Assembly (NCBI RefSeq): GCF_000151315.2
Contig: NW_011887297.1
Coordinates: 1,550,847-1,614,846, forward strand
Source of the DNA: Capsaspora owczarzaki ATCC 30864
Lineage: Eukaryota; Opisthokonta; Filasterea
Length of the DNA: 64,000 nucleotides
Direction: 5' to 3'
The notes under the pieces were generated by a model. The model saw nothing but the letters and a program-made list of their open reading frames with translations. It did not search any database and was not told where the DNA came from. Position numbers and translations under genes: made by a program. Below are positions 47,334 through 57,393 of this stretch, one piece after another (position 1 is the first letter of the stretch; the number at the start of each line of letters is the position of its first letter).

Positions 47334-48057
<724 letters not shown>

Positions 48058-50100
48058 TTACATCTTGGCCCACTTCAAGTCGTCTTCTCGTGGCGGAACA
48101 CCAGTCACTGCACACAGCGCCTTCTCGAGACGAACCCAAAAGTCAATCATCTCCAGAGGGTAGTTGAGCCAGCCAGTGGTGATGCAATAGTACGTGTCGT
48201 GCGGCGAGACGTGGTGGATGCGGTGGTGCTTTCGCGGAAGAATAATGTGCATGTCTTGGAGCAGCTGGACCCAGCCTGGGGGCTTGTAGGTGTGCGACCA
48301 CTTGTGGATTTGGTTGGTGAGCGTCACAAAGATGGACATGGCGAACAGGTAGCAGTTGGCAAAGTACGCTGCACGGCCCGCGCCAGCCATGTCGGAGACG
48401 GTCCAAAAGCTCAGTGCAATGTAAATGTGGAATGGAATGGTGACAAAGCAGTTGTCTCCGTTGGTTTCAATGACGTCGTGGCGAGTGATGGCCGTGGGAT
48501 CAATGTGGTGCTCCCGGAAGGGTCGGATAAAGGCCTTGCCAACGATCGGGAGCTCGACCGAGCCCCAAGTGTCGGCAGCCCAGTGTGCCAGGCCCGAGAG
48601 GAAGTCGGCCGTGAATATTCCGAGGACTGCATTGGGATGAAGCAAAGAGTGGGAGAGAGAGAGAGCGAGGTCAGTGCGATTGTTGCGATTGTTTTGGAGG
48701 ACAGCTGGCCAAAAGATGAACATCCCCACATAACGTACCGATGCTAACAATGACGCCAATGGCGTTGGCGGACGAAAAGTTGAACGCGATACACAAGAGG
48801 TTGATGGCCGTGAGCGAGGCGCACGTCGTAACTGAGATGATTTCAAACCGGCGTTTCTCTGCAAAAGCAAGGGAGGGGGAGGGAACGGAGTGAGTTTCAG
48901 GTGAGCATATCAAAAAGACCGACGAGAGAGCGATGTGAGAGAATGATGTGCGATGGTGCATCCGTCAGTCAGTCGGATTGGATTGTTGTGGCTTTTTGCT
49001 CCTCGTTGCTTTGTTGCTTTGGGGCAGTCGCAATGTGGACATTGCTGCATGGTGTTTGTTCAAATTGGAATGTTGATTTCGCAATGGCTACCTCGATGGC
49101 AGCAGTGCAGGCCCAACAAGAGCAGTGAGCAAGAACGTGACGCTCCTCAGCAGCCATACCAGCTGCGAAGATTTCGACCCGAAGAAAAAAAAAAAAAAAA
49201 AAAAAACGAAAAAAAAAAACAAAAAAAAAAAAGATGGACTTTGTGTGATTGCTGCGATGTTGGCTCTCGAGCGTGCGCTGTTGGAGCGACGAGCAATGTA
49301 AAGATGCAACATGACCCCGAGTGCAGGTCGAACATAGACAGGGAGAGAAAGAGGGAGAGAGAGAGAGGGAGAGAGAGAAGAGTCGGGAAAACACGAGGCG
49401 GATGCGAGGTAAACCGAGATCAAAGAGAGAAAAAAAAAAAAAAAAAAAAAAAAAAGGTTATCTGATGATTGTTTTTGAAGTTTTCGCTCTCTCTCCCCAC
49501 TTCGTTGAAGGCAAGACGAAAAGGACGGGGCAGCTCAACGATAGCTGAGCAGGAGATCCAACGTCGATGGGAATGAAGCTCCGCGAGAACGGCGCTTTGC
49601 AGGCAGTCACAATGCCAAGCAAAAAAAAAGAGCAGCAACGCAACCGCACGAGGGAAGCGGAATGAATGGAAAAATCAAAAAAAAAAAAAAAAGCCACTCT
49701 TCGCTCTCTCTCATTCTCTCTCTCTCTCTCCGGCCCCCATCAAGACACAGACAGCAGCAGCAGCATCATCGCACAGCAGGTAAACGCATGGACAGAGAAC
49801 AAGGGAAGGGTCTGAGCGAGAGGCGGGGAGGGAGAGGGAAAGACAAAGAAAAAACCGACCGGGAGTGTACTGAGCGGCGAGAAGCTTGGCGCCAGCATTG
49901 TCCTTGCCCCACCGCGGACTGTGCAGCTCGGCCTCGGCAGATGCGGGCGACGCAGCACCAGCAACGGACGCAGCAATCTGGTTGAGCGATCGACGAGGCG
50001 CGTCTGGTGCTGCGTCGTCGGTCTGCTTGGCATTAGCGTGCGGTTGTTGGGGCGCTGAAACGCCACCACCCAACGCACAGTCGCTCGACGTAAACACCAT
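48058..50100 (-). CDS. PEDS1: Plasmanylethanolamine desaturase (TMEM189/CarF family)
   Basis: ER enzyme that introduces the vinyl-ether double bond of plasmalogens. Three exons: 49860-50100, 48739-48858, 48058-48626; 309 aa, all in phase. Exon 1 ends SPRWGKDNAGAKLLAAQYTP, matching the WGAQHAGARELAALYSP region of animal PEDS1. The core is nearly identical to animals: DFLSGLAHWAADTWGSVELP, IVGKAFIRPFREHHIDP, TNQIHKWSHTYK, ILPRKHHRIHHVSPHDTYY and CITTGWLNYPLE. The histidines in HW, EHH, HKWSH and RKHHRIHH are the expected diiron/metal ligands. Intron 1 is 1 kb, with GA, A and T homopolymer tracts. Confidence 0.96.
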
Positions 50101-51181
50101 CTTGGTTCACTCTGGTTCAAAAAACACAAACGCGGATGTGTCAATCCAACAGGAAATAGAAATGGACTGGATTAAGGTTTCCAATGCTCGCTCGATTTTG
50201 CCTAGGAAACGGCCGATGAATGCTGGAACGGTGGAGCTTTCCTTGTGCCTCACTGATTCAGGCATTGAGCACACCACCCCCCTTCGACCTCGGCCTCATT
50301 TACGATTTGTACTGCAAACGCGTGTCGGGGTTGAGAGCCATCTCATCCTTGACGGGGCGTATTGGTCGTGCGTCTGCTTGTTTATCTCAACAAACCATGC
50401 CGAATGGATCCAAGCGATCGCGTCACTCGACCACTCGACGCATCGTCCCCCCCCCCTCCTTGGGACTTGGGACGGTCGGAGCCTGTGAATGCTGTAATTC
50501 CGCCTAACGCGAAAAAAATGCGCACAAATGTTCAACAAAATGAAATCCCAATCAAGACGATGTTGATCACTCTTTTTGTTTGCTTGCTGCCATTATTTGG
50601 TAAATAGCAAACTCATGCCAATGCGCACGAAGGAGCAATCCGCTGCTATATGTGGCCTCTGTCTTCCTTCTATTCCAGTCGAGCAGTTCGCAGCTCAGAA
50701 GCGGGGGTTGCTGTCAAACGGGCGCACATTCCGTAATGAGCTGCACCTGCTATTCTCTCGCGCTCCCTCTCTCGCTCTCTGCCCCCTCAGAATCTGCTGT
50801 TGAAGCGAGCAACTTCAGTCAAGAACAACAACAACAAGAAGAAGAAGTGATGGGGTGGGAAGGCGCAGCAGTAGGGTCGTTGAACATTCGCATGGGACCC
50901 ACTCGTGCGAAACGGAAACCCGCCGCTGCGATCGAGCTGCTGGCTGCTTCGTTCCCTGTTCGAAGGCGCACTATTTGTCGATGCAAACAACAGTGAACGT
51001 GATCGCAACGCCGCCCCTCTGCGCAGGGATGGGGAAACGTGGAGGGGAAAGCCTAATTGTGGAGGTGTGGCGTTGGGAAAACCATTTCTCCGAAACCCCC
51101 AACCGACCGCCTTTCTCCATTTTGCTTGTACTTTGCACGTTCAGTACACTGACGCTCACTTTTGCCCTGGAATTGTCGTCG
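50101..51181. other. Divergent intergenic region PEDS1 / receptor tyrosine kinase
   Basis: About 1.08 kb. Contains C-rich runs near 50449 and a CTCTCGCTC stretch near 50757-50785. It may hold 5' UTR of the kinase gene. I see no ORF with family support. Confidence 0.5.
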
Positions 51182-54125
51182 ATGCAGATGACGCGAAAAG
51201 GAGCTGCCATTGGCCTGCTGCTGGTGCTCGTCGCCGCATTGCTCCACCACGTTCAGTTGGCACAAGCAGTCGATGCCTGCAACGTGTGCACGTGCTTGGG
51301 AACGACTGTCAATTGCACTGGTACATCTCTTTCCACGATTCCGAGCGGAATCCCAGTCTCCACCACGGGACTGTACGTGTCGTTGTCGCCCGTCGAGTAG
51401 CGCCTGATTTGGAAGCGTTGACCAGTCTCATTTGGCGGCCTTTTGGTCAATAGGTACCTGGCAAGTAACAGCATCACCAGCATTTCTACAAGCGCTTTCA
51501 CTGGCTTGACTGCACTGACAGAATTGTAAGCATGTCAAGCCCGGCGAAAAAAAGTACAAATCGGACCAACTCACCCGTTTGCTCTGCAGGGATTTGCGAA
51601 ACAACCAGATCACCAGCATCTCTGCAAACACTTTCGCAGGTCTGCCTGCGTTGAATGTCTTGTAAGCAAGCAAACAACACAACAACAGGAGGAATCACAC
51701 GGACAAAACAGCAAATCGACTGACTCGTTGGCGTCTCGTTTTGCAGAGCTCTGTCCGACAACCAGATCACGAGCATTTCCGCCGCTGCTTTTACAAGCCT
51801 GTCTGCGCTGCATGCTTTGTAAGCAAGCTCTCACGCCGGTACGTGCTCGACTTGTCCGTTGACCTTTCGCCTTTGCGCCACTTGCAGGATTTTGAATAGC
51901 AACCCCTTCACCACTTTGCCGCCTGGGCTGTTCAAGGGCCTGCCGAATGGGCTAATTTTGTCGTTTTATTCGTCCCAGTTTTTCCAGTCGCTGCAGCCCA
52001 ACAACTTTACCTTTGGTGAAAATGCTGTCGCTCCGCCCAGCACATACGGTAGTGCATCCGAGCCATACCGTAAGTTCCAAGATGACTGGGCCATCTCCCC
52101 TGTGATCATTTCACTGATATTTGGACTGCAGAGTGTGATACAGCTTGTGCCACCTGCTATGCATCTGGGTCGAGTTCGTGTTGCGGGATGAATTGTCTGA
52201 GCTGCACTCCATCCGCCGTGTGCACCCAGTGCTATGAAGGGTTTGCCGTGCTGAGTGGGTCTTGCGTGTCGCTCGCGGTCATCGTCTCCGTCGCCTCCGT
52301 TGCGTCAGCCGCGTCCGTGCAATCTGCATCGATTGTATCCGCTGCGTCAGCTGCGGCAAGTGCATCGGTCGCCTCCGTAGCTTCTGTGCAATCAGCCTCC
52401 GCTGCCTCGATTGCTTCAACCAGATCTGTGTCGATTGCGTCCATCGCCTCAATCGCATCAGGTGTTCTCGCGACCTCGGCATCCCTTGCTTCCCTTGCTA
52501 CTGCGTCTTCAGCATCGCAGGCGTCCGCATCCGTCGCATCTGCTGCTTTCGCCACCTCGGCGTCTATTGCTTCCGTTGCAACTGCATCCTCGGCTTCATT
52601 TGTGTCTGCTGCTCGCGCGTCGTCGGCATCTGTTGCTTCTCATGTTTCCGCCATCTCGGCGCTCTTGGCTTCTGCTGCGTCAACCGCATCGGCATCTGCT
52701 GCATCTCTTGCATCCTCCATCGCACAACACGGCGGTGGTGGCGGCTCCCAGAACTCATCGTCATCATCAACAGCTGCCATTGCTGCTGCTGTCGCGTCTG
52801 CTGCAGTTATTGCGGTACTCGCTCTCGTGTTTGTCGTCTTGCGCCGTCGTCGATTGCAGCGCTCAGGCATGCGTCCAAAGGACTCTGGCGGTCCCATCTA
52901 TCAAGAAGCTATTGCAATGACAATCTCGTCTTTGAACCGTTCGATTCGATCTGACAAGGAAGAGGACATCTCTGCATACGCTGTGGTTGGTCAAAAACAG
53001 CCAGAGCCTCTGTACCAAGTCATCTCGACAAGTACCTCTGCTGAGGTAGTCTATGATTATGCAAGCGCGTATGTTGCCGGCAGCAACTCTCGTCGCATTC
53101 GTGAAGGCTTGACCATTGTGAAGCACCTTGCCAGTGGGAACTTTGGCGACGTGGCACTGGGCCAAGTGCCTTTCAACGTGCTGCCTCCAAGAGCACAAAC
53201 CCTGCTTGGAACTGCCACCTCCGAGTCGGTTCAAGTTGCAGTCAAGTCCCTCAAGTCCAACGCGGATGACAAATCTCGTCAAGACTTTGAGAGCGAGGCG
53301 AAACTGATGGCTCCATTTGTGCATCCGAATGTCGTGCGCCTGCTCGCAGCTCTGGTCGAGTCAGAGCCGCATCTCGTTCTGCTTGAGTTTGTGCAGTACG
53401 GCGACTTGCGCACGCTGCTGCAAAAGTCCAAGCTCCATTCGCTGTGGTGGACGCAGAACGAGCAGACTCACGCCATTCGTCAGATTGCTCTCGGCATGGA
53501 GTACCTGGGTACGCTCCACTTTGTGCATCGCGACCTTGCCGCGCGCAACTGCCTTGTTGGCAAGGGGATGGTGGTCAAGATTGCCGATTTCGGGCTTTCT
53601 CGCGAGATGGCCTCCGAGAACGAGTACTATCGCATGCAAACGCGTGGCAAACTTCCTGTGAAGGTTGGTTGAGGGTGTGAAACGCTTGCTGCTTGAAGCT
53701 TTGATTCTGATTATGTTGACCTTGCTCTTCTTGACAGTGGATGGCCCCGGAAACAATGACCTTCCGCAAGTTTTCTTCAATGTCGGATGTGTGGTCGTTT
53801 GGTGTGACTGCCTGTGAGTAGATCGTTGTGTTCTGCTAAACTTTGTACTCGCATCTGACTTTTTGATTGGTGCGCGTTGGTAGGGGAGTGCTTCAGCTAT
53901 GGCACAGCGCCGTACGGCCCGTTGAACGGCATGGAGACTTTGGCTCACGTGGAGGCTGGCGGTCGCTTGCCCCAGCCGGAGCACTGCTCGGCTGAAATGT
54001 TTAGCCTGATGTTGAGCTGCTGGGACATGTCGCCTGAAAAACGCCCGACATTTTCTCAGCTCGTCAAGGAGCTGACGTTGGCTCAGGATGGGGCGACTGT
54101 CCGCGAAATTGGTGACATGCTGTGA
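51182..54125 (+). CDS. Leucine-rich-repeat receptor tyrosine kinase
   Basis: Single-pass receptor kinase, 812 aa, eight exons: 51182-51372, 51454-51525, 51590-51661, 51747-51818, 51888-52069, 52132-53663, 53738-53813, 53884-54125. Signal peptide GAAIGLLLVLVAALLHHVQL; LRRNT-like DACNVCTCLGTTVNC; three LRRs (NNQITSISANTFAGLPAL type), each one 72-nt exon; a Cys-rich segment (CDTACATCYASGSSSCC...); a Ser/Ala/Val stalk of ~150 residues; TM helix AAVIAVLALVFVVLRRRR (~410-436). Kinase (~520-812): VAVKSLK, FVHRDLAARNCL, KIADFGLSRE, WMAPETM, SDVWSFGV, RPTF. The juxtamembrane region has several Tyr sites (PIYQEA, ISAYAVV, PLYQVI, VVYDYASAY). In the glycine loop LASGNFGDV, the first Gly of GxGxFG is Ala. 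Ligand unknown. Confidence 0.93.
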
Positions 54126-54400
54126 AAGTGGGCTCGTGTTTTGTTGTTTCTTGAAATATCGCGCAATTTGGCATTTGAGGCACTCAGCTTGCATTTGAAG
54201 TCAAAACAAAAATCACAACGACAAACAACCAAAAGAAAGAACAAAAAGAAAACACGTCGACGAACATCAACATGATCTCAACGGTTCGTCGCCATGATGA
54301 AGCTGGACAAAAGAAACAAATTCTAGTACACCATTGACATTCAAAAACAAGCAGAAAGAGAGGACAGGTTCAGTCAAACCGTTCGTTTGTCTTGAACACG

Positions 54401-54699
54401 ATGCTGAGCGCTCGTCTTTCGCTCACGAAAGCGGTAGTCCGTGGTGCTGCTTCATGTGCCACAACTCTTGCATCGACACCCCTGCAGAGTAAGGTTCTTG
54501 CTCCTGTTTTCCGTCCACCGACGCCCTGTGCTGCTGGTCAATGAGAACCAACGCGGTGTATTTTTATTGTCGTTGTGTGGCGTGCATCGTTCGATCAGTT
54601 GTTCTTTCAGCCGAGTTCGCCTCATTACCGGGCATCAGGGCCCCTGGACTCGCGCTGCACTCCTTGTCTACAATGCCAACTCCATCACCTGCGTACTAG
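54401..54699 (+). CDS. Putative 58-aa mitochondrial-targeted small protein
   Basis: Unrecognised. Two exons in phase (54401-54488, 54611-54699) with a GTAAGG donor and a TTCTTTCAG acceptor. The N-terminus MLSARLSLTKAVVRGAASC has Arg/Lys/Ser and no acidic residue, as in mitochondrial presequences. Exon 2 encodes EFASLPGIRAPGLALHS and ends at TAG 54697-54699. It could be a complete micropeptide, or the 5' part of a longer gene separated by the Tc1 insertion at 54889. Confidence 0.4.
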
Positions 54700-54888
54700 C
54701 AGCTGGTGACTGGTGTGCATCGTCTCTTTCGGCTTGAGTACTTGTGTCTCGGCTCTGTTGTTTTTAACCAAATAAAGCGACCAATATTCTCTTGGCGATC
54801 GCAATCTTCTCGACTTGAATGTGTGACAGCAAGTGCTACTTGCTTTGATGAATACTGCCCAATACATTCACTGCCGCCTGTTCTTGTA

Positions 54889-55002
54889 CTATCCCGATCA
54901 TTAAATTTCGACCCCCCCTCTTTTTTCACTTTTTCGCCCTCCCTGGGACCTGTGTTGCTTTCCGTCTCGCCCGCGGAATGTTCATTCATGGTACGGTGTA
55001 CC
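54889..55002 (+). repeat. Tc1 left terminal inverted repeat
   Basis: 114 bp ending GGTACGGTGTACC, the inverse of 56425-56539. Confidence 0.95.
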
Positions 55003-55165
55003 AGACACATTTTAGAAGTGAAGCAGCGGGCTGGGAGTTAAGATTCGAAGCGAGAACAGACAAAAATGAAACTCAAAAAAACAGAAAAAGAGCGGATTTT
55101 TTGCCCAATTTTCACAAAGCATTACATGGCACACAAACAACGTGTCGCAGCGCCTTCGCTCCACT

Positions 55166-56293
55166 TCAGTACTTGGTATAACCACCATTGGCATCTATCA
55201 CAGCTTGAATGCGGCGCGGCATCGATGAAATGAGATCGCGGCAGACCTCTGGCGTGAGCACTTCTTCGTAGACCGCTTGGAAGCGTTCCCACAACGCGGC
55301 CTTGCTCTTGATCTCCCTCTCCTGGTAGATCTTGTTCTTGACCATGTTCCACGCATTTTCGATGGGGTTGAGGTCGGGAGAGTTCGCAGGCCAGTCCAGG
55401 ACGGTGATCTGATTGGTTTCGAACCACTTGGCCACATCTTTTCTTTTGTGACAAGGGGTATTGTCATGCATGAAAATCATCTCGTTTTTGTTGTTCCACA
55501 CGCGAATGCTTGCTAGCAACTCGCTCTCCAAAACTGAGAGGTAGGTGTCGCCGTTCATGACGTCGCCGACCTCGCAGAAAAGCGAAATTCCGAAACGAGA
55601 GATGGCGCCCCAAACATTGATATGGCCACCGCCGAACTTGACCGTGCCCTGCACGCATCGATCGGTCAACGTTTCGCCAACCAGACGCCATACACGACCA
55701 CCGTTGTTGTTCCTGTAGAGATAGAGAGCAGTCTCGTCGGAGAAGACGACCCTCAGCCAGTCATCGACGGTCCAATGCTGATGAGCGAGTGCAAAGGCCA
55801 AGCGTCGCTCTTTGTGTGTCTCTTTCAAGAGGGCTTTTTTGACCTTCGCTCCGTTGACAAGTCCTGCACCATGCAGCACCCTTCTTATCGTGCATGGAGA
55901 GACACGAACTTTGGACAATGTGCGCATAGTGGCGGCCACTTCGGGTGCGGTGTCGGACTCATCGAGGAGGATCTGTGCTACAATGTTGTTGCGGTGAAAT
56001 GACTTGAGCTTGCTGGGGCGACCGGGGCGGGGGCTGTCGCTCGTCGTCGCCCTTCCCGAGAAACGTTGGGTGATGCTGATCACTGTAGAACGTGGGAGGT
56101 GAAGCTGGGTGGCGATCTTGTTGTAGGAGAGGCCAGCATTTCGCAACGCGAGCACTTGACCGCGGACGACCTCCCTGGGCATCTTGTCCAGCACGGGCAG
56201 CGGTCTTTTTGGTGAAGTTGGACGCAGCCATACCGGGGGCTGTCTGGGAGCCACGCGGGACGTGGACTGACTGCGTGTGCGAGTCATGCGCAC
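55166..56293 (-). CDS. Tc1-type transposase, DD34E
   Basis: Cut-and-paste transposase of 375 aa with no frame break. N-terminal paired-like helix-turn-helix DNA-binding region: LDKMPREVVRGQVLALRNAG then LSYNKIATQLHLPRSTVI, followed by a GRPSK AT-hook-like motif. Catalytic triad: first Asp in VVFSDETALY, second Asp in FMHDNTPCH, and Glu in SPDLNPIENAW. I count 34 residues between the second Asp and the Glu, i.e. DD34E as in Tc1. WGAISRFGISLF is also typical. The extra ~35 residues before LDKMPREV are basic and include alternative Met starts. Confidence 0.96.
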   Translation of the reverse strand: MRMTRTRSQSTSRVAPRQPPVWLRPTSPKRPLPVLDKMPREVVRGQVLALRNAGLSYNKIATQLHLPRSTVISITQRFSGRATTSDSPRPGRPSKLKSFHRNNIVAQILLDESDTAPEVAATMRTLSKVRVSPCTIRRVLHGAGLVNGAKVKKALLKETHKERRLAFALAHQHWTVDDWLRVVFSDETALYLYRNNNGGRVWRLVGETLTDRCVQGTVKFGGGHINVWGAISRFGISLFCEVGDVMNGDTYLSVLESELLASIRVWNNKNEMIFMHDNTPCHKRKDVAKWFETNQITVLDWPANSPDLNPIENAWNMVKNKIYQEREIKSKAALWERFQAVYEEVLTPEVCRDLISSMPRRIQAVIDANGGYTKY

Positions 56294-56424
56294 AAAAAGA
56301 CTGAACCCAAACCAAAATTTGGGCGGGAAAAGTGAATTTTTTGAGTTTCCTTATATTTTTTATTTTGCTCGCTGCTGCTCTGATATGACTCACAACCCCC
56401 GCTCCCGGTGTTCATCAGACGTTC

Positions 56425-56539
56425 GGTACACCGTACCATGAATGAACATTCCGCGGGCGAGACGGAAAGCAACACAGGTCCCAGGGAGGGCGAAAAAGTG
56501 AAAAAAAGAGGGGGGGTCGAAATTTAATGATCGGGATAG
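56425..56539 (-). repeat. Tc1 right terminal inverted repeat
   Basis: 115 bp, inverse of the left repeat with one extra T (A on this strand). An ATG inside it (56527) is a chance start for the reading frame entering the neighbouring gene. Confidence 0.95.
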
Positions 56540-56541
56540 TA

Positions 56542-57253
56542 GTTGCGCCGCCCACTTTGCCCGAGCCGGCGTTTGACGCCTTCCTCTCCCCCGCTGGCGC
56601 CGTCCTCGTTCCCTCCTTTGGCGCCATCCAGTTCCCCACCTTTGGCGGCGTCCGCTCCCGTATCGAGAGGAACTGTGAACGCCCCAACCTGCTCATTTGG
56701 CCCCGCAGGTCCCGCTCCACCTCTGCTTCTGGCCCTCCGTCCGGGACCGAAGCCAAAGCCCCTGCTGTAAGCATCCTTATCATGGTCTTGAGTTGCATGC
56801 ACTCAGGCTCACATTGTGTCATCGTTCTAGGCGACTGTCAACCCTTCAGCGGAGGATGACCGTGCGTTGATTGATCGCCTGCCCGAGGCCCTCCGCAAGT
56901 CTTTCGGTACGATTCCTCCACTGCTTTGGAGTGTAGAGTTGTTCGCCGACTGACTTTGAACTGGCGTGACAACAGAGGCGAAATGGGAGGCACCCGCCCT
57001 TCGCAAGCACCTGCTCGAAAAGCTGTCAACTGCTCAACTGTTTCTTTCCCAAAAGAATGCAATCTCTGTTGTCCAAACAGAGCTCTCCGCGTTCGCGTCA
57101 GTCGTTCCCGAAGCGATTTCCGACACGGAGCAACGGCGCAGGACTGGTGGACCAGAACTGTATCCAAAACTACCGAACCGCTTGATCGCGGAGACGGTCT
57201 TGGACTGGATCAGGCTGTGGTCCAAGAACCAAGGTACGAACTGACGTGCAATA

Positions 57254-57290
<37 letters not shown>

Positions 57291-57341
57291 CGGTTTCGAC
57301 GAGAGCTTGGCTGTCTCCTATTCTGCCCAGTCGCAATGGTA

Positions 57342-57393
<52 letters not shown>

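Larger units (their letters stand above)
54889..56539 (-). mobile_element. Tc1/mariner-family DNA transposon, apparently intact (1651 bp)
   Basis: Terminal inverted repeats of 114 bp (54889-55002) and 115 bp (56425-56539), both beginning CTATCCCGATCATTAAATTT, differ by a single T in a homopolymer. The element is flanked by TA on each side (54887-54888 and 56540-56541), the target duplication of Tc1/mariner. It contains one uninterrupted transposase ORF. Near-identical ends and an open ORF suggest recent insertion. Confidence 0.96.

Noticed and set aside
55277-56304. Plus-strand ORFs inside the Tc1 element
   Set aside because: Shadows of the transposase; none has motifs.
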